Shown here in pieces: positions 8,369 to 16,181 of a DNA stretch of 20,461 nucleotides (position 1 is the stretch's first letter; every line of letters starts with the position of its first letter). The stretch comes from CALHAX01 sp039816705. Lineage in GTDB: Bacteria; Pseudomonadota; Alphaproteobacteria; Rhizobiales; CALHAX01. Below the pieces are notes generated by a model. That model had not been told where the DNA came from. It searched no databases and saw only the letters and a program-made list of their open reading frames with translations. The stretch covers positions 1 through 20,461 of the forward strand of contig JBCBXF010000027.1 of NCBI GenBank assembly GCA_039816705.1. The letters run 5' to 3'. The translations under genes and the position numbers were made by a program.

Positions 8369-8463
8369 CGTAAGGCGATGACACGGAAATGCCAGCCATG
8401 TCACGCCGCCATCAAGGCAAAAGCGGCGGTGAGCGTCGCGCTAATGTTGGGCGTTGTTACGGT

Positions 8464-8697
8464 TCATGTCGCGGAACGATCGCTGCGCTCAACGCGCTCC
8501 TGACGCCTCGCATCGGCAAGACGTTGCGCCCAAAGCAACGTCAATGCGCCGACAACAATGAATCCAGCGCGCAAGCCCCAGCCGATTTCCACGCCCCACT
8601 GATCCATCCACCCAAGCGCTTCGAGTTGCACATCAAAAAATTGCAGACCGAACGAACCAAACCCGAAGAGCAGAAGCGTAGCTGCAAGCGTATGCAT
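8464..8697 (-). CDS. Small two-helix membrane protein
   Basis: This 77-residue frame starts at ATG 8697 with AAGGA about 8 bases upstream. It has two hydrophobic helices: residues 3-18 (TLAATLLLFGFGSFGL) and about 46-63 (WGLRAGFIVVGALTLLWA). They are linked by an acidic, Trp-rich loop, and the tail is charged (RRQERVERSDR). I recognise no family and no catalytic motif. It lies 116 bases downstream of the M48-like protease gene on the same strand, so the two may be co-transcribed. The longer open frame upstream of 8697 is basic and not membrane-like, so I do not use it. Confidence 0.6.
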   Translation of the reverse strand: MHTLAATLLLFGFGSFGLQFFDVQLEALGWMDQWGVEIGWGLRAGFIVVGALTLLWAQRLADARRQERVERSDRSAT

Positions 8698-8813
8698 CTC
8701 AAGATCCTTGCGATGTCTTACGGGCACAATAGCGTACGACGAATACAGACCATGTTGTGATTCGCTTCGAGTTGCCAACGCAATCATAAGGAGCCTAGGC
8801 CGACGTCGCTTGC

Positions 8814-9734
8814 TCAGGACAAAAATCGCGCGATTTCCGGGCCGTACCCCCCGAGCAGATCGCGACACTTGCCGGGCGCTACGCTGCTGTCTCGCCACGT
8901 TCGATCGTTGACCGCTTCGATGGCTGACAACCGGCAGTGCGACATCGGATGGGTGACGGACCGCGTCGATGGTTCCTGGAGCACCCTGATGGCCAGTGCC
9001 AATGCGGCCCCGCCCACGATCCGACGCGCCTCAGAGTCGGCGGCAAGCTCGGCACGGTGGAGCTCCTTGCGTGCGAGACATTCGAAGTGCGCCACAAACA
9101 CGCTTGCCAGGCGATGCGTGATCCTTGCGCCGAAAAAGCGATGGGTCTTCGCGACGCGGGCCAGTTGACGCCACTGCGAGAGAACACGGGCGATGATCAT
9201 GCAGCGTACCCCGTCGCGACGTGCAGCATGCGCCAACTCGTGAGCGAGCACGGCGCGCAACACGTCACGAAGTGTATCCTGGATGATTGGCAGGCCGAGG
9301 GTGAGCTCGATCGAGTGGCCGGCGAGACCGAACCAACGGGGACGCTGCGCGATTGTCGCGTTGGCTGAAGATGCAATGCGGATTTGGTCGAGCGGCGGTA
9401 AATTCAGGACACGCGTGATCGCATCAACTTCGTCGAAGAGCGATGGTGTCTGGTCGCGGGAAACAACGATGAGACGACGTCCCGTCGCCGCATATGGCTC
9501 TCGGCTCAACACGGCGACACAGGCATGTGCATGGAGAAAAATAATCGCCGCGCACAGCAGCACGAGTATTGTGTCGCCTGCCGTCCAAGCGAGAGCTAGC
9601 AGCACCATTGGGGTGCCAAGCAAACCAGCCATCACCGCGGGTGCCGCGAACAATCCGATCACGGCCCAGATTTTGAGACGCAACGATCCTGCATCCGTCC
9701 GGTGATCAGGAATGGACAGCAAGGTTGCGGACAC
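8814..9734 (-). CDS. M48-like membrane zinc metalloprotease
   Basis: This is a predicted membrane-bound zinc peptidase of 306 residues. Two hydrophobic helices lie near the N terminus (about 22-50 and 54-76). The zinc motif HELAH (165-169) has a supporting AVL before it, and a second motif ExxAD (Glu229 to Asp233, in HRAELAADSEA) supplies the third zinc ligand, as in the M48 and M56 groups. Between them lies a basic helical insert. The family includes HtpX and related quality-control proteases; sequence outside the motifs is divergent, so a specific role is unknown. The start appears to be GTG at 9734, with GGGAT about 10 bases upstream; no ATG fits the helix layout better. Confidence 0.8.
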   Translation of the reverse strand: MSATLLSIPDHRTDAGSLRLKIWAVIGLFAAPAVMAGLLGTPMVLLALAWTAGDTILVLLCAAIIFLHAHACVAVLSREPYAATGRRLIVVSRDQTPSLFDEVDAITRVLNLPPLDQIRIASSANATIAQRPRWFGLAGHSIELTLGLPIIQDTLRDVLRAVLAHELAHAARRDGVRCMIIARVLSQWRQLARVAKTHRFFGARITHRLASVFVAHFECLARKELHRAELAADSEARRIVGGAALALAIRVLQEPSTRSVTHPMSHCRLSAIEAVNDRTWRDSSVAPGKCRDLLGGYGPEIARFLS

Positions 9735-9849
9735 GGCGCAGTGATCCCAGACGCATGACGGTATACCTCACGGACTGTAACGCGCGAGGCGCCAGCATCC
9801 ACCCAACGAAAGGGCGCTGAGGACCGTCGTGGTGAGCGAGAGATGAGCG

Positions 9850-9868
9850 GGTGTCCCACGCTGACACC
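9850..9868 (-). terminator. Hairpin just downstream of isovaleryl-CoA dehydrogenase
   Basis: A perfect 6-base stem, GGTGTC (9850-9855) with GACACC (9863-9868), encloses a 7-base loop about 10 bases beyond the stop codon of the dehydrogenase gene. No T-run follows on the minus strand, so an intrinsic terminator is possible but not well supported. Confidence 0.3.
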
Positions 9869-9878
9869 TCGGGGCACG

Positions 9879-11051
9879 TCATGCGGTTTCGGTGAATAGC
9901 TCGCGACCGATCAACATGCGGCGAATTTCGCTTGTGCCCGCGCCGATCTCATAGAGCTTTGCGTCGCGTAGCAAGCGGCCAATGCCCGTCTCGTTGACAT
10001 AGCCCATGCCGCCGAAAATCTGGATCGCATCAAGCGCGAGCTGGGTGGCTTTTTCCCCCGCATAGAGGATCGCACCCGCGGCATCCTTGCGCGTTGTCTG
10101 GCCTCGGTCGCATGCTTGGGCGACGGCATAGACGTAGGCCCGACAGGCGTTGGCGGTGGTGTACATGTCAGCGAGTTTGCCCTGGACGAGCTGGAACTCA
10201 CCGATGGCCGTTCCGAACTGTTTGCGCTCATGGACGTAGGGCACGACGGCATCGAGGCACGCCTGCATGATGCCGAGCGGGCCAGCGGCGAGGACGGCAC
10301 GCTCATAATCGAGGCCTGACATCAAGACGCGAACGCCGCCATTGAGTTCGCCAAGAATATTTTCCTCCGGCACGTCGCAGTTCTCAAAAATCAACTCACA
10401 GGTGTCGGAGCCGCGCATGCCAAGCTTGTCCAGCTTCTGTGCGGTGGAGAAACCTGCAAAGTCCTTTTCGATCAGAAACGCGGTGATGCCCTTGGGGCCG
10501 GCATCCACATCGGTCTTGGCGTAGACAACGAGCGTATCGGCGTGTGGGCCGTTGGTGATCCACATCTTGTTGCCGTTCAGCACGTAGCGATCACCTTTGC
10601 GCTCGGCACGCAACTTCATTGAGACGACGTCCGAGCCGGCACCCGGTTCCGACATGGCGAGCGCGCCAACATGTTCACCGGACATGAGTTTGGGAAGATA
10701 ACGCGATCGCTGATCGGCAGTCCCGCAACGACGGATCTGGTTGATGCAAAGGTTTGAGTGCGCACCGTAGGACAGGCCAACGGAGGCGGAGCCGCGGCTC
10801 ACTTCTTCCATGGCAACGCAGTGCTCGAGATAGCCGAGACCCGAGCCGCCCTCGTCCTCTTCGACCGTAATGCCGTGCAGTCCAAGAGCGCCGAGTTTTG
10901 GCCACAAGTCGCGGGGGAACTCATTGCTCTCGTCAATCTTGTGAGCGCGGGGTGCGATCTCGTCAGCGGTGAACGAGCGGACCGTGTCACGCAACATGTC
11001 AGCGGTTTCACCGAGGCCGAAGTCCAAGGCTGGGATATCGTTGGGGATCAT
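9879..11051 (-). CDS. ivd: Isovaleryl-CoA dehydrogenase
   Basis: This flavoenzyme oxidises isovaleryl-CoA to 3-methylcrotonyl-CoA in leucine catabolism and passes electrons to ETF. Starting at ATG 11051 it has 390 residues, the family's usual length; the in-frame extension to 11237 reads as non-coding. It has the acyl-CoA dehydrogenase signature AMSEPGAGSDV (132-142), WITNG, and the C-terminal FGGMGYVNETGIGRLLRDAKLYEIGAGTSEI region cited here by its parts. The catalytic base supports the substrate call: Glu250 in SGLDYER matches Glu254 of human isovaleryl-CoA dehydrogenase, while the usual position for medium- and short-chain enzymes, in YEIGAGTSEIRR, lacks Glu. A GGAGAG ribosome site precedes ATG 11051. 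Its product is the substrate of the carboxylase encoded at 853-2460. Confidence 0.95.
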   Translation of the reverse strand: MIPNDIPALDFGLGETADMLRDTVRSFTADEIAPRAHKIDESNEFPRDLWPKLGALGLHGITVEEDEGGSGLGYLEHCVAMEEVSRGSASVGLSYGAHSNLCINQIRRCGTADQRSRYLPKLMSGEHVGALAMSEPGAGSDVVSMKLRAERKGDRYVLNGNKMWITNGPHADTLVVYAKTDVDAGPKGITAFLIEKDFAGFSTAQKLDKLGMRGSDTCELIFENCDVPEENILGELNGGVRVLMSGLDYERAVLAAGPLGIMQACLDAVVPYVHERKQFGTAIGEFQLVQGKLADMYTTANACRAYVYAVAQACDRGQTTRKDAAGAILYAGEKATQLALDAIQIFGGMGYVNETGIGRLLRDAKLYEIGAGTSEIRRMLIGRELFTETA

Positions 11052-11324
11052 GCGGCTCTCCGGCGGGTCGTTGGGACGGTGGGCAAGCGACCGACGGCCA
11101 CCGCGCACCTTCGCGTGATACGCCGTGCGTACGCGGTTGAATAGAAGACGTGATCTCGCACCCTCGCGGCGTGCTGTGCCAGGAGCAGACGCGAACGACT
11201 GTGGAAAAGCCCGCTGACAAGAACTTACGACGATCACGCGCTGACCGGCCCGGCCCCTCTCCTCTTGGAAAGGCCGTATTCACACGCCATCTGATAGACT
11301 AAACGGGCTGGAGTGAAAGAGACC

Positions 11325-12596
11325 ATGGCTTTGCATGTTACATCGTCGCTGCGGGCGCCGCTGTTTGCTGGCATGACCGCGCTATCGTTCGCTGTTGCGA
11401 GCGTCGCGGCACCTCTCGCCGCAGCTGAGGCCCCTGCGTCCCCAAAACCGGCTGAGAATGCGGCAAAACCCGCGCCAGACCCGCGGGCTGGCGATCCAAG
11501 TTATGAGCGTGCGCGCCAGCTTCTGGGCTCTATCGACAAGCTGCTAGAGCAGACGGCTGAGCATAGATCCGACCAGCGCAAATTGCCGTCGAAAGACGAT
11601 TTTCTCGTAACGCCGCTTTGGTCGGAGACCAAGGAAGACCGCGAGGAGACCATCCGCGAGCTGCTGGACAGTGCGCTGGGGATCGTCACGGATGTGCCGA
11701 TCGTCGATATGCAGAAAACGATCGAAGGGCGTCGTAAGAACATTTCCGAGTTGCAGCTCAACATTGCGAAGCTGCGCGAAAAGCAGCTCACAGCTCCGAA
11801 AGACTCGATGCTTCCCGGCATTCTGACCGACACAGTCGACAGTCTCGGTGAAGAGATTGACGATCACAACACGCGCATTGCGCACAACCGCGAAGAGATC
11901 GCCAAGGCCAAGGCTGAGATCCACACATCTCTGTCAAAGTCCGGCATCACAATGGCGCCAGATCAGCTCGATCTGCTGCTCGACAGCGTGCTCTCTAGTG
12001 ATCTCGTGCGGCTTGTCGCGACCTTCAACGCGGCCAAGGTGATCGATGAGCAACTGGGCCAGATCGTTCAGGCGAGCGGTGACAACACGGCAGCTGCGCG
12101 GAAGTATTTTGCGATGCATGCCGCGCTGTTCGCGATGTTGGTGCATGCGCAGGATGCTCTGATCGACAAGATCGACACGAAGTATATGCCGCGTCTGCAA
12201 GCGATCGAAAAAGACATCGTTCGGGCCGGCGCAGACACCCGCAAACTTCTGAAGGGCGCCAATCGGGACGACCAGACGCGCGCGCTGAACGCCAACCTCA
12301 AATCTCAGGCCTTTGCCAAGCGGGTGGCACAATATTACCGCGGTTACTTGCTGCAACAGCGCGAGCAGTTGGCCAAGGCGCGGATCAAGGCGGTGCGTGA
12401 TCTGCGGATTGCCGACAATACCTATGAAACGGTTGAGGCGAGTTTCCAATTGCGGAGCTTAATTCGCGATGCAACCTCATCTTTCGAAGCGATCCAGAAA
12501 CTCGAGGCGCCCGGGTTTGACCAGATCTTCAAAGATCAGGAACTGCGGCGGGAGTTTGAAAACCTGACGCGCAAGCTGGACATTCCGACCAGCTGA
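11325..12596 (+). CDS. Exported helical/coiled-coil protein of unknown function
   Basis: From ATG 11325 the product has 423 residues; a GTG at 11313 would add four. Residues 1-36 form a signal peptide (basic start, FAGMTALSFAVASVAAPLAAAEA). A Pro/Ala-rich linker follows to about residue 60. The remainder is nearly all helical and highly charged, with heptad-like stretches around ISELQLNIAKLREKQL and EEIDDHNTRIAHNREEI and again around VAQYYRGYLLQQREQLAKARIK. No cysteines, enzyme motif or membrane anchor are visible in the mature part, so it is probably a soluble periplasmic protein, perhaps a scaffold or sensor. I do not recognise the family. It is divergent from isovaleryl-CoA dehydrogenase across 273 bases in which I find no convincing promoter. 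Confidence 0.75.
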   Translation: MALHVTSSLRAPLFAGMTALSFAVASVAAPLAAAEAPASPKPAENAAKPAPDPRAGDPSYERARQLLGSIDKLLEQTAEHRSDQRKLPSKDDFLVTPLWSETKEDREETIRELLDSALGIVTDVPIVDMQKTIEGRRKNISELQLNIAKLREKQLTAPKDSMLPGILTDTVDSLGEEIDDHNTRIAHNREEIAKAKAEIHTSLSKSGITMAPDQLDLLLDSVLSSDLVRLVATFNAAKVIDEQLGQIVQASGDNTAAARKYFAMHAALFAMLVHAQDALIDKIDTKYMPRLQAIEKDIVRAGADTRKLLKGANRDDQTRALNANLKSQAFAKRVAQYYRGYLLQQREQLAKARIKAVRDLRIADNTYETVEASFQLRSLIRDATSSFEAIQKLEAPGFDQIFKDQELRREFENLTRKLDIPTS

Positions 12597-12784
12597 GGCG
12601 GGGGGTTCGCGACGCCTGTATCAGGGTGGTGCATGTGTTCACGCATCTGCAACACGCTGAAACATAAGTCGAATTTTAATCTCATTGCCTCAGAGTTTCC
12701 CCGTTACCGCCAAAGTTCCGGCCGCACTTTTTCCTAGTGCACTCTGGAACGCCACAAGCCGAAAACGGCACCGGGGGAACAGGG

Positions 12785-14070
12785 ATGGCTTTGAGCAACG
12801 CTGCCGGCGCGCGCCGGTGGCTCACGTATACGTTTGCATACATGCTATTTGGCGTGGTGGGCTCCCCTATGGCGGGGACTTTCCATGCGCCCACGGCACA
12901 TGCCGCCGTGCCCATCACTCAAAAACATATGGATGTGGGCCGCGCAAAGGCCGCGCAACCGATAAGCCGCGCAAGGAAGCTGACCAGACGCTGGTTCGCG
13001 ACTGGCCACTTTATCGGACCAACCGGGGACAGCAGGCGTTCAATCAGACGATGGCAACGCTCGCGGCGACTGATGTGCGGCCGCCCAACGCCTCGGCGTT
13101 CGCGGGATGCCGTGACCAGAACTGTAGCCTGAAACTTCCGAAGATCGATGCGCGAGGCTGGATCCCGGCCGGACGGCTCTGGACGTCGCCGAATGATTAC
13201 ATCCTCTTTGTGCACAGTCCGCGTAAAATTCGTGGGAGGAAAATCCGGCGCCGGTCATCACGCACGATGCGCTTTTTCATATTTCACGAATTCCATAATT
13301 CGACGCGCAACACAGATGTGTTTGACACAATCTCGGCGCACAAGTTCTCGGTTTTTGTTCCCTTTTATATTGGCAAGCAGGGCAAGGATGCGCGGGGCCG
13401 CAACTATGTGACCGTCATCCAGGTCGCGCCATACGATGTGAAAAGTCGTCATGCCTCGAACATGGGGCATCGCGGGCCAGGCGTTGAAGTCGCGAAAAAC
13501 AAGTGGGAACCGTTACCGCCGCTGCAGTCGAAAGCCGGTGTGCTGCTCGCTGCGATCGTGAAGCAGGCGTCGCCACGTCTCAAGGTTGTGCACCATCGCT
13601 ACAAAGAGGGGCTACCGATGCTGCGCGCCTATCAGGCACGGGTGAAGGCCCTGCGCGCCGCTGGTTCTTCGCGAGAGCGCGCTATACCCTTCACGCCGGC
13701 ACGGAGCCGGACGGTGGCGCGGATCTCTCAGCCGCTCAATACGATCATCCGCCGAAAGGGACTGCGACCAGCACGCCGGCTCGCGGCCCTTCCTGGGGCG
13801 CCACGGACGCGCGTTTCGGTTGCGCCACGGACTGCTGTGCCCGTGCCGAAGCAGGCGGTTCGCCCTGTCGTTGCCAGCGTGCGGGATGTCCCGGCGCCGC
13901 AGATCGCGCGGCGGCCGATCAGCGCACGTGAGGATGAGGCTGGAGGAACAACAGGCACGCCGGCGCAACCGGTGGCAGCGTTCGGCGGCGCACCGGAGGA
14001 TACGTCGGCTGATGCGGCGCCACTGACGATGAATGGTCTCTTCAAAAAGCTGTTCGGCGCTGCGAACTGA
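12785..14070 (+). CDS. Exported basic protein of unknown function, with apparent frameshift
   Basis: The signal peptide and the body lie in different frames. ATG 12785, just behind a G-rich purine tract, opens a clear signal peptide (residues 1-40, cut after AHA) in one frame. From about 12940 onward the protein-like sequence is one frame back and stays open to 14070. The total of 1286 bases is one short of a multiple of three, so one extra base near 12921-12940 (for example in the A5 run at 12921-12925 or the GGG at 12936-12938) would give one 428-residue protein. The body contains HEFHN, SVFVPFYIGKQGKDARGRN and HASNMGHRGPG, then a Pro/Arg/Ala-rich low-complexity tail ending GLFKKLFGAAN. I do not recognise it. 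It could be a sequencing error, a broken gene or, less likely, recoding. Confidence 0.6.
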
Positions 14071-14073
14071 TCA
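14068..14073. other. Abutting convergent stop codons (TGATCA)
   Basis: The palindrome TGATCA supplies the TGA stop of the plus-strand exported protein (14068-14070) and the TGA stop of the minus-strand transporter (14071-14073), leaving no spacer. A terminator for either gene would have to lie inside the other gene. Confidence 0.85.
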
Positions 14074-15327
14074 ATCAGCGGCGACTGCGGTCAAAGCGGC
14101 GGCTTCTGCTTCACGCCTGTCGACGGCCCGCACGACCAGCGCGGCGGCGAGTGACAGCACGCAGGAGACAAGGATCATTCCAAGGTGTGCCGGACCCGCG
14201 TTCTCCGGGGTCATGATGAGCCCTGCAATGCCGGACATAACCGCTCCGCCGAACATGGTGAGCGCGCCGGAAAGCCCTGATGCACCGCCGGCAAGGTGTG
14301 GGCGGACGGCGACGGCACCGGCGCTCGCACTCGGCATCGCCAATCCATTGCCGATGCCGACACAGCCGACAGCGCCGAAATAGATCAGCGGGTGGAGCAG
14401 CCCCGCAAGAATGGCGATCAGCCCGGCAACAATGCCAACGGTTGCCACAAGGCGACCGACGATCATCGTCGTCGTCAGATTAAACGATCCGGCGATCCGA
14501 CCCGCAATAAAACTCCCGAGAAAGAACCCAATCGTCGACGTCCCCATCCAGAAGCCGAGATCGGTGGCCGGCATGCGAAACACATGCTCTGCAACAAGCG
14601 GGACGCCGCCGAGGAAGGTATAGAACGCGCCGGTCGAGAATGCGAGGCAGAGCGCGTAGCCCCAAAACCGTCGCGAGCGGAACAGCTCCGGATACGCCTT
14701 GAACTGTGCAGCAAAGGTGCGCGACGGGGTGAGGTTTGTTTCTGGAAACCGATGCCAGGCGACCGCGATAACTGCAAGTCCGAGGACGACGAAAAGGCCG
14801 AAGCTGAAACGCCAACCGAGCCAAGCGTCCGTGACGCCGCCGATCATCGGCGCCATCATCGGGGCAACGGCCATTGCCATCGAGATATACCCGATACGGC
14901 CAGCGGATTCGCGTGGCTCGCTGGTGTCTCGCACGGCGGCGATGGCAATGACCCATCCGGCGATGATGACGCCCTGGGCAAGACGGAACGCCAGGAAGGT
15001 CCAGATGTTCTCTGCAAGTCCGCACCCTATTGAAGCGAGGATGAAAATGACAAGACTTGCGAGAAGGACGGGGCGCCGACCATAGCGATCCGACAAAGGA
15101 CCGATTACGAGTTGCATCACCCCCGTTGCCGCCGCGTACCCGGCGATCGCGAGATTGACCAGCGCATAGTCCGTGTTCAGATCGCGGGCGATATTCGCGA
15201 GCGATGGGAGAAAGAGGTTGAGCGACAGCGTCGCGAAGCCGGTGATCAGTACGAGCAGAAAGAAATCCGGCGAACGGGGCACCGAGGTCCGTCGAATATC
15301 GTCGCCAGTTGTTGTTTGCGTCCTCAT
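14071..15327 (-). CDS. MFS drug-resistance transporter, Bcr/CflA type
   Basis: This 418-residue inner-membrane protein has the 12-helix layout of the major facilitator superfamily and would export a drug or small molecule by proton antiport. The motif-A loop between helices 2 and 3 is intact (GPLSDRYGRRPVLLAS, residues 76-91). The helix-1 segment LNLFLPSLANIARDL, the AIAGYAAATGVMQLVIGP segment and the helix-5 MAVAPMMAPMIGG stretch are typical of the Bcr/CflA drug-efflux group. Bicyclomycin, chloramphenicol or sulfonamide export is known in that group; the substrate here is unknown. It is transcribed divergently from the BolA-like gene across 104 bases. Its start has only a weak ribosome site (AGGC). 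Confidence 0.9.
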   Translation of the reverse strand: MRTQTTTGDDIRRTSVPRSPDFFLLVLITGFATLSLNLFLPSLANIARDLNTDYALVNLAIAGYAAATGVMQLVIGPLSDRYGRRPVLLASLVIFILASIGCGLAENIWTFLAFRLAQGVIIAGWVIAIAAVRDTSEPRESAGRIGYISMAMAVAPMMAPMIGGVTDAWLGWRFSFGLFVVLGLAVIAVAWHRFPETNLTPSRTFAAQFKAYPELFRSRRFWGYALCLAFSTGAFYTFLGGVPLVAEHVFRMPATDLGFWMGTSTIGFFLGSFIAGRIAGSFNLTTTMIVGRLVATVGIVAGLIAILAGLLHPLIYFGAVGCVGIGNGLAMPSASAGAVAVRPHLAGGASGLSGALTMFGGAVMSGIAGLIMTPENAGPAHLGMILVSCVLSLAAALVVRAVDRREAEAAALTAVAAD

Positions 15328-15364
15328 GTTGCCTGCTTAGTCTGCTGGTGAGGCGTATGCCAGT

Positions 15365-15386
15365 GGCGCGCTTCGTCTTGCGCGCC
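15365..15386. promoter_or_regulatory. Perfect GC-only inverted repeat in the MFS/BolA spacer
   Basis: Arms GGCGCGC (15365-15371) and GCGCGCC (15380-15386) pair perfectly around the loop TTCGTCTT. The repeat lies in the divergent spacer, 38 bases upstream of the transporter start and 45 bases upstream of the BolA-like start, so it cannot be a terminator of either gene. It may be an operator or a 5'-leader hairpin. Confidence 0.4.
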
Positions 15387-15431
15387 GACGCCGCAACCTC
15401 TTACGATGCGGCAACCACAGGGAGAGACGCG

Positions 15432-15680
15432 ATGCCAATGGACGCTGCCGACATTGTCAGCATGATCAAAGAGGCGTTGCCGGATGCCGAGGTTACGCTG
15501 ACCGACCTCGCGGGCGACGGCGACCATTATTCGGCGCACGTCGTCTCATCGGCTTTTGCCGGCAAATCACGCGTGCAGCAGCACCAGATGGTCTATAACG
15601 CTCTGCAAGGCCGCATGGGTGGCACGTTGCACGCGCTGGCCCTTCAGACATCGGCGCCGAAAAGCGAAGCGGCCAGTTAA
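15432..15680 (+). CDS. BolA/IbaG family protein
   Basis: BolA-type proteins bind a [2Fe-2S] cluster jointly with a CGFS glutaredoxin and take part in iron sensing and cluster handling. The start at ATG 15432 follows a GGGAGAG ribosome site and gives 82 residues, normal for the family. The hallmark GDGDHYSAHVVSSAFAGKS and the VQQHQMVYNAL helix with the conserved His51 are present, followed by MGGTLHALALQT. The GDGDHY form is closer to the IbaG/YrbA branch than to E. coli BolA, so I give no symbol. The glutaredoxin partner gene lies 131 bases downstream on the same strand, which supports a functional pair. Confidence 0.9.
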   Translation: MPMDAADIVSMIKEALPDAEVTLTDLAGDGDHYSAHVVSSAFAGKSRVQQHQMVYNALQGRMGGTLHALALQTSAPKSEAAS

Positions 15681-15683
15681 CGG

Positions 15684-15725
15684 TGGCGGCGACAGCGGTG
15701 GCAGGTTGCCGGTGCATGGCCGCCA
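15684..15725 (+). other. Nested hairpin after the BolA-like gene
   Basis: An outer 7-base stem, TGGCGGC (15684-15690) with GCCGCCA (15719-15725), encloses a smaller GGCA/TGCC hairpin (15700-15710). It begins 4 bases after the stop codon. No T-run follows, so it could be a partial terminator, an mRNA-stabilising structure, or chance in GC-rich DNA. Confidence 0.28.
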
Positions 15726-15811
15726 ATCGCACCACGCGTTTGACCTTCAGCGCCGCAATCGCCATTTAACGTGCAGAACTGAAATTTTCGAATCAGCATC
15801 CGGAGATCCCT

Positions 15812-16162
15812 ATGGCCGAGGCCGAAATTCACGACTGGATCCGCAAGCAAGTCGCCAGCAACGATGTGGTGCTCTTCATGAAGGGCAACAAGAAATTTCC
15901 ACAGTGTGGGTTCTCCGGCCAGGTCGTGCAGGTGCTTGACCATCTCGGCGTGACCTACCATGACATCAACGTGCTCGAAGACATGAGCATTCGTGACGGC
16001 ATCAAATCGTTCACGAATTGGCCGACAGTGCCGCAGCTCTACGTAAAGGGCGAGTTTGTCGGTGGCTGCGACATCATCCGCGAGATGTTCCAGGAAGGCG
16101 AGCTACACGAATTGCTGGCCGCAAAGGATGTGCCGCATCACGCGAAAACCGCAATCGCCTGA
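15812..16162 (+). CDS. grxD: Monothiol glutaredoxin, CGFS type
   Basis: CGFS glutaredoxins carry and transfer [2Fe-2S] clusters with glutathione and form mixed complexes with BolA proteins. This 116-residue protein has the active site CGFS at 32-35, preceded by the glutathione-contacting lysine in FMKG (Lys24). It also has the WPTVP cis-proline loop (70-74), QLYVKGEFVGG and the GGCD glutathione-binding turn (84-87). Length and motifs match the single-domain Grx4/Grx5 class. GGAG sits about 9 bases before ATG 15812. It lies between its likely partner BolA and a PqiA-like gene that starts 19 bases after its stop. The 3' end of the gene takes part in a possible alternative hairpin. Confidence 0.95.
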   Translation: MAEAEIHDWIRKQVASNDVVLFMKGNKKFPQCGFSGQVVQVLDHLGVTYHDINVLEDMSIRDGIKSFTNWPTVPQLYVKGEFVGGCDIIREMFQEGELHELLAAKDVPHHAKTAIA

Positions 16163-16180
16163 TTGCTGAGCGCGCAATCA
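16151..16180 (+). promoter_or_regulatory. Possible alternative hairpins at the grxD/PqiA-like junction
   Basis: Three segments are mutually complementary. GCAATC (16151-16156, last codons of grxD) can pair with GATTGC (16161-16166) across a 4-base loop. The same middle segment, extended as TGATTGC (16160-16166), can instead pair with GCAATCA (16174-16180) across a 7-base loop. The second hairpin overlaps the grxD stop and ends one base before the PqiA-like ATG at 16182, covering its ribosome-binding region. Translation of the grxD end would disrupt both, which suggests translational coupling; this is inference. Confidence 0.4.
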
Positions 16181-16181
16181 G

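Noticed and set aside
8369..8404. GTG start at 8404 for the FAD-dependent oxidoreductase
   Set aside because: It adds residues unlike the family and has no better ribosome site than ATG 8368, which places the Rossmann fold at the usual distance from the start.
11052..11237. Upstream in-frame extension of isovaleryl-CoA dehydrogenase by 62 codons
   Set aside because: The extension is Arg/Ser-rich and unlike the family, whose members begin close to Met at 11051, where a GGAGAG ribosome site lies.
12596..12617. AGGCG / CGCCT dyad after the coiled-coil gene as a terminator
   Set aside because: It is a 5-base stem around a 12-base loop with no following T-run, expected often by chance in this composition.
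12685..12784. Use of the ATG at 12685 as start of the exported protein to avoid a frameshift
   Set aside because: The resulting N terminus is basic, Cys/Arg-rich and lacks a signal peptide, while the alternative frame has a textbook signal peptide from 12785.
12920..12926. Programmed -1 frameshifting at the A5 run
   Set aside because: In the zero frame the codons read CAA AAA CAT, which is not an X-XXY-YYZ slippery heptamer, and I see no stimulatory stem or upstream Shine-Dalgarno element. A sequence error or mutation is simpler.
14296..15033. Open frame of 245 codons on the plus strand opposite the transporter gene
   Set aside because: The minus strand encodes a complete 12-helix transporter. 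The plus-strand product is Arg/Asp-rich low complexity typical of antisense frames.
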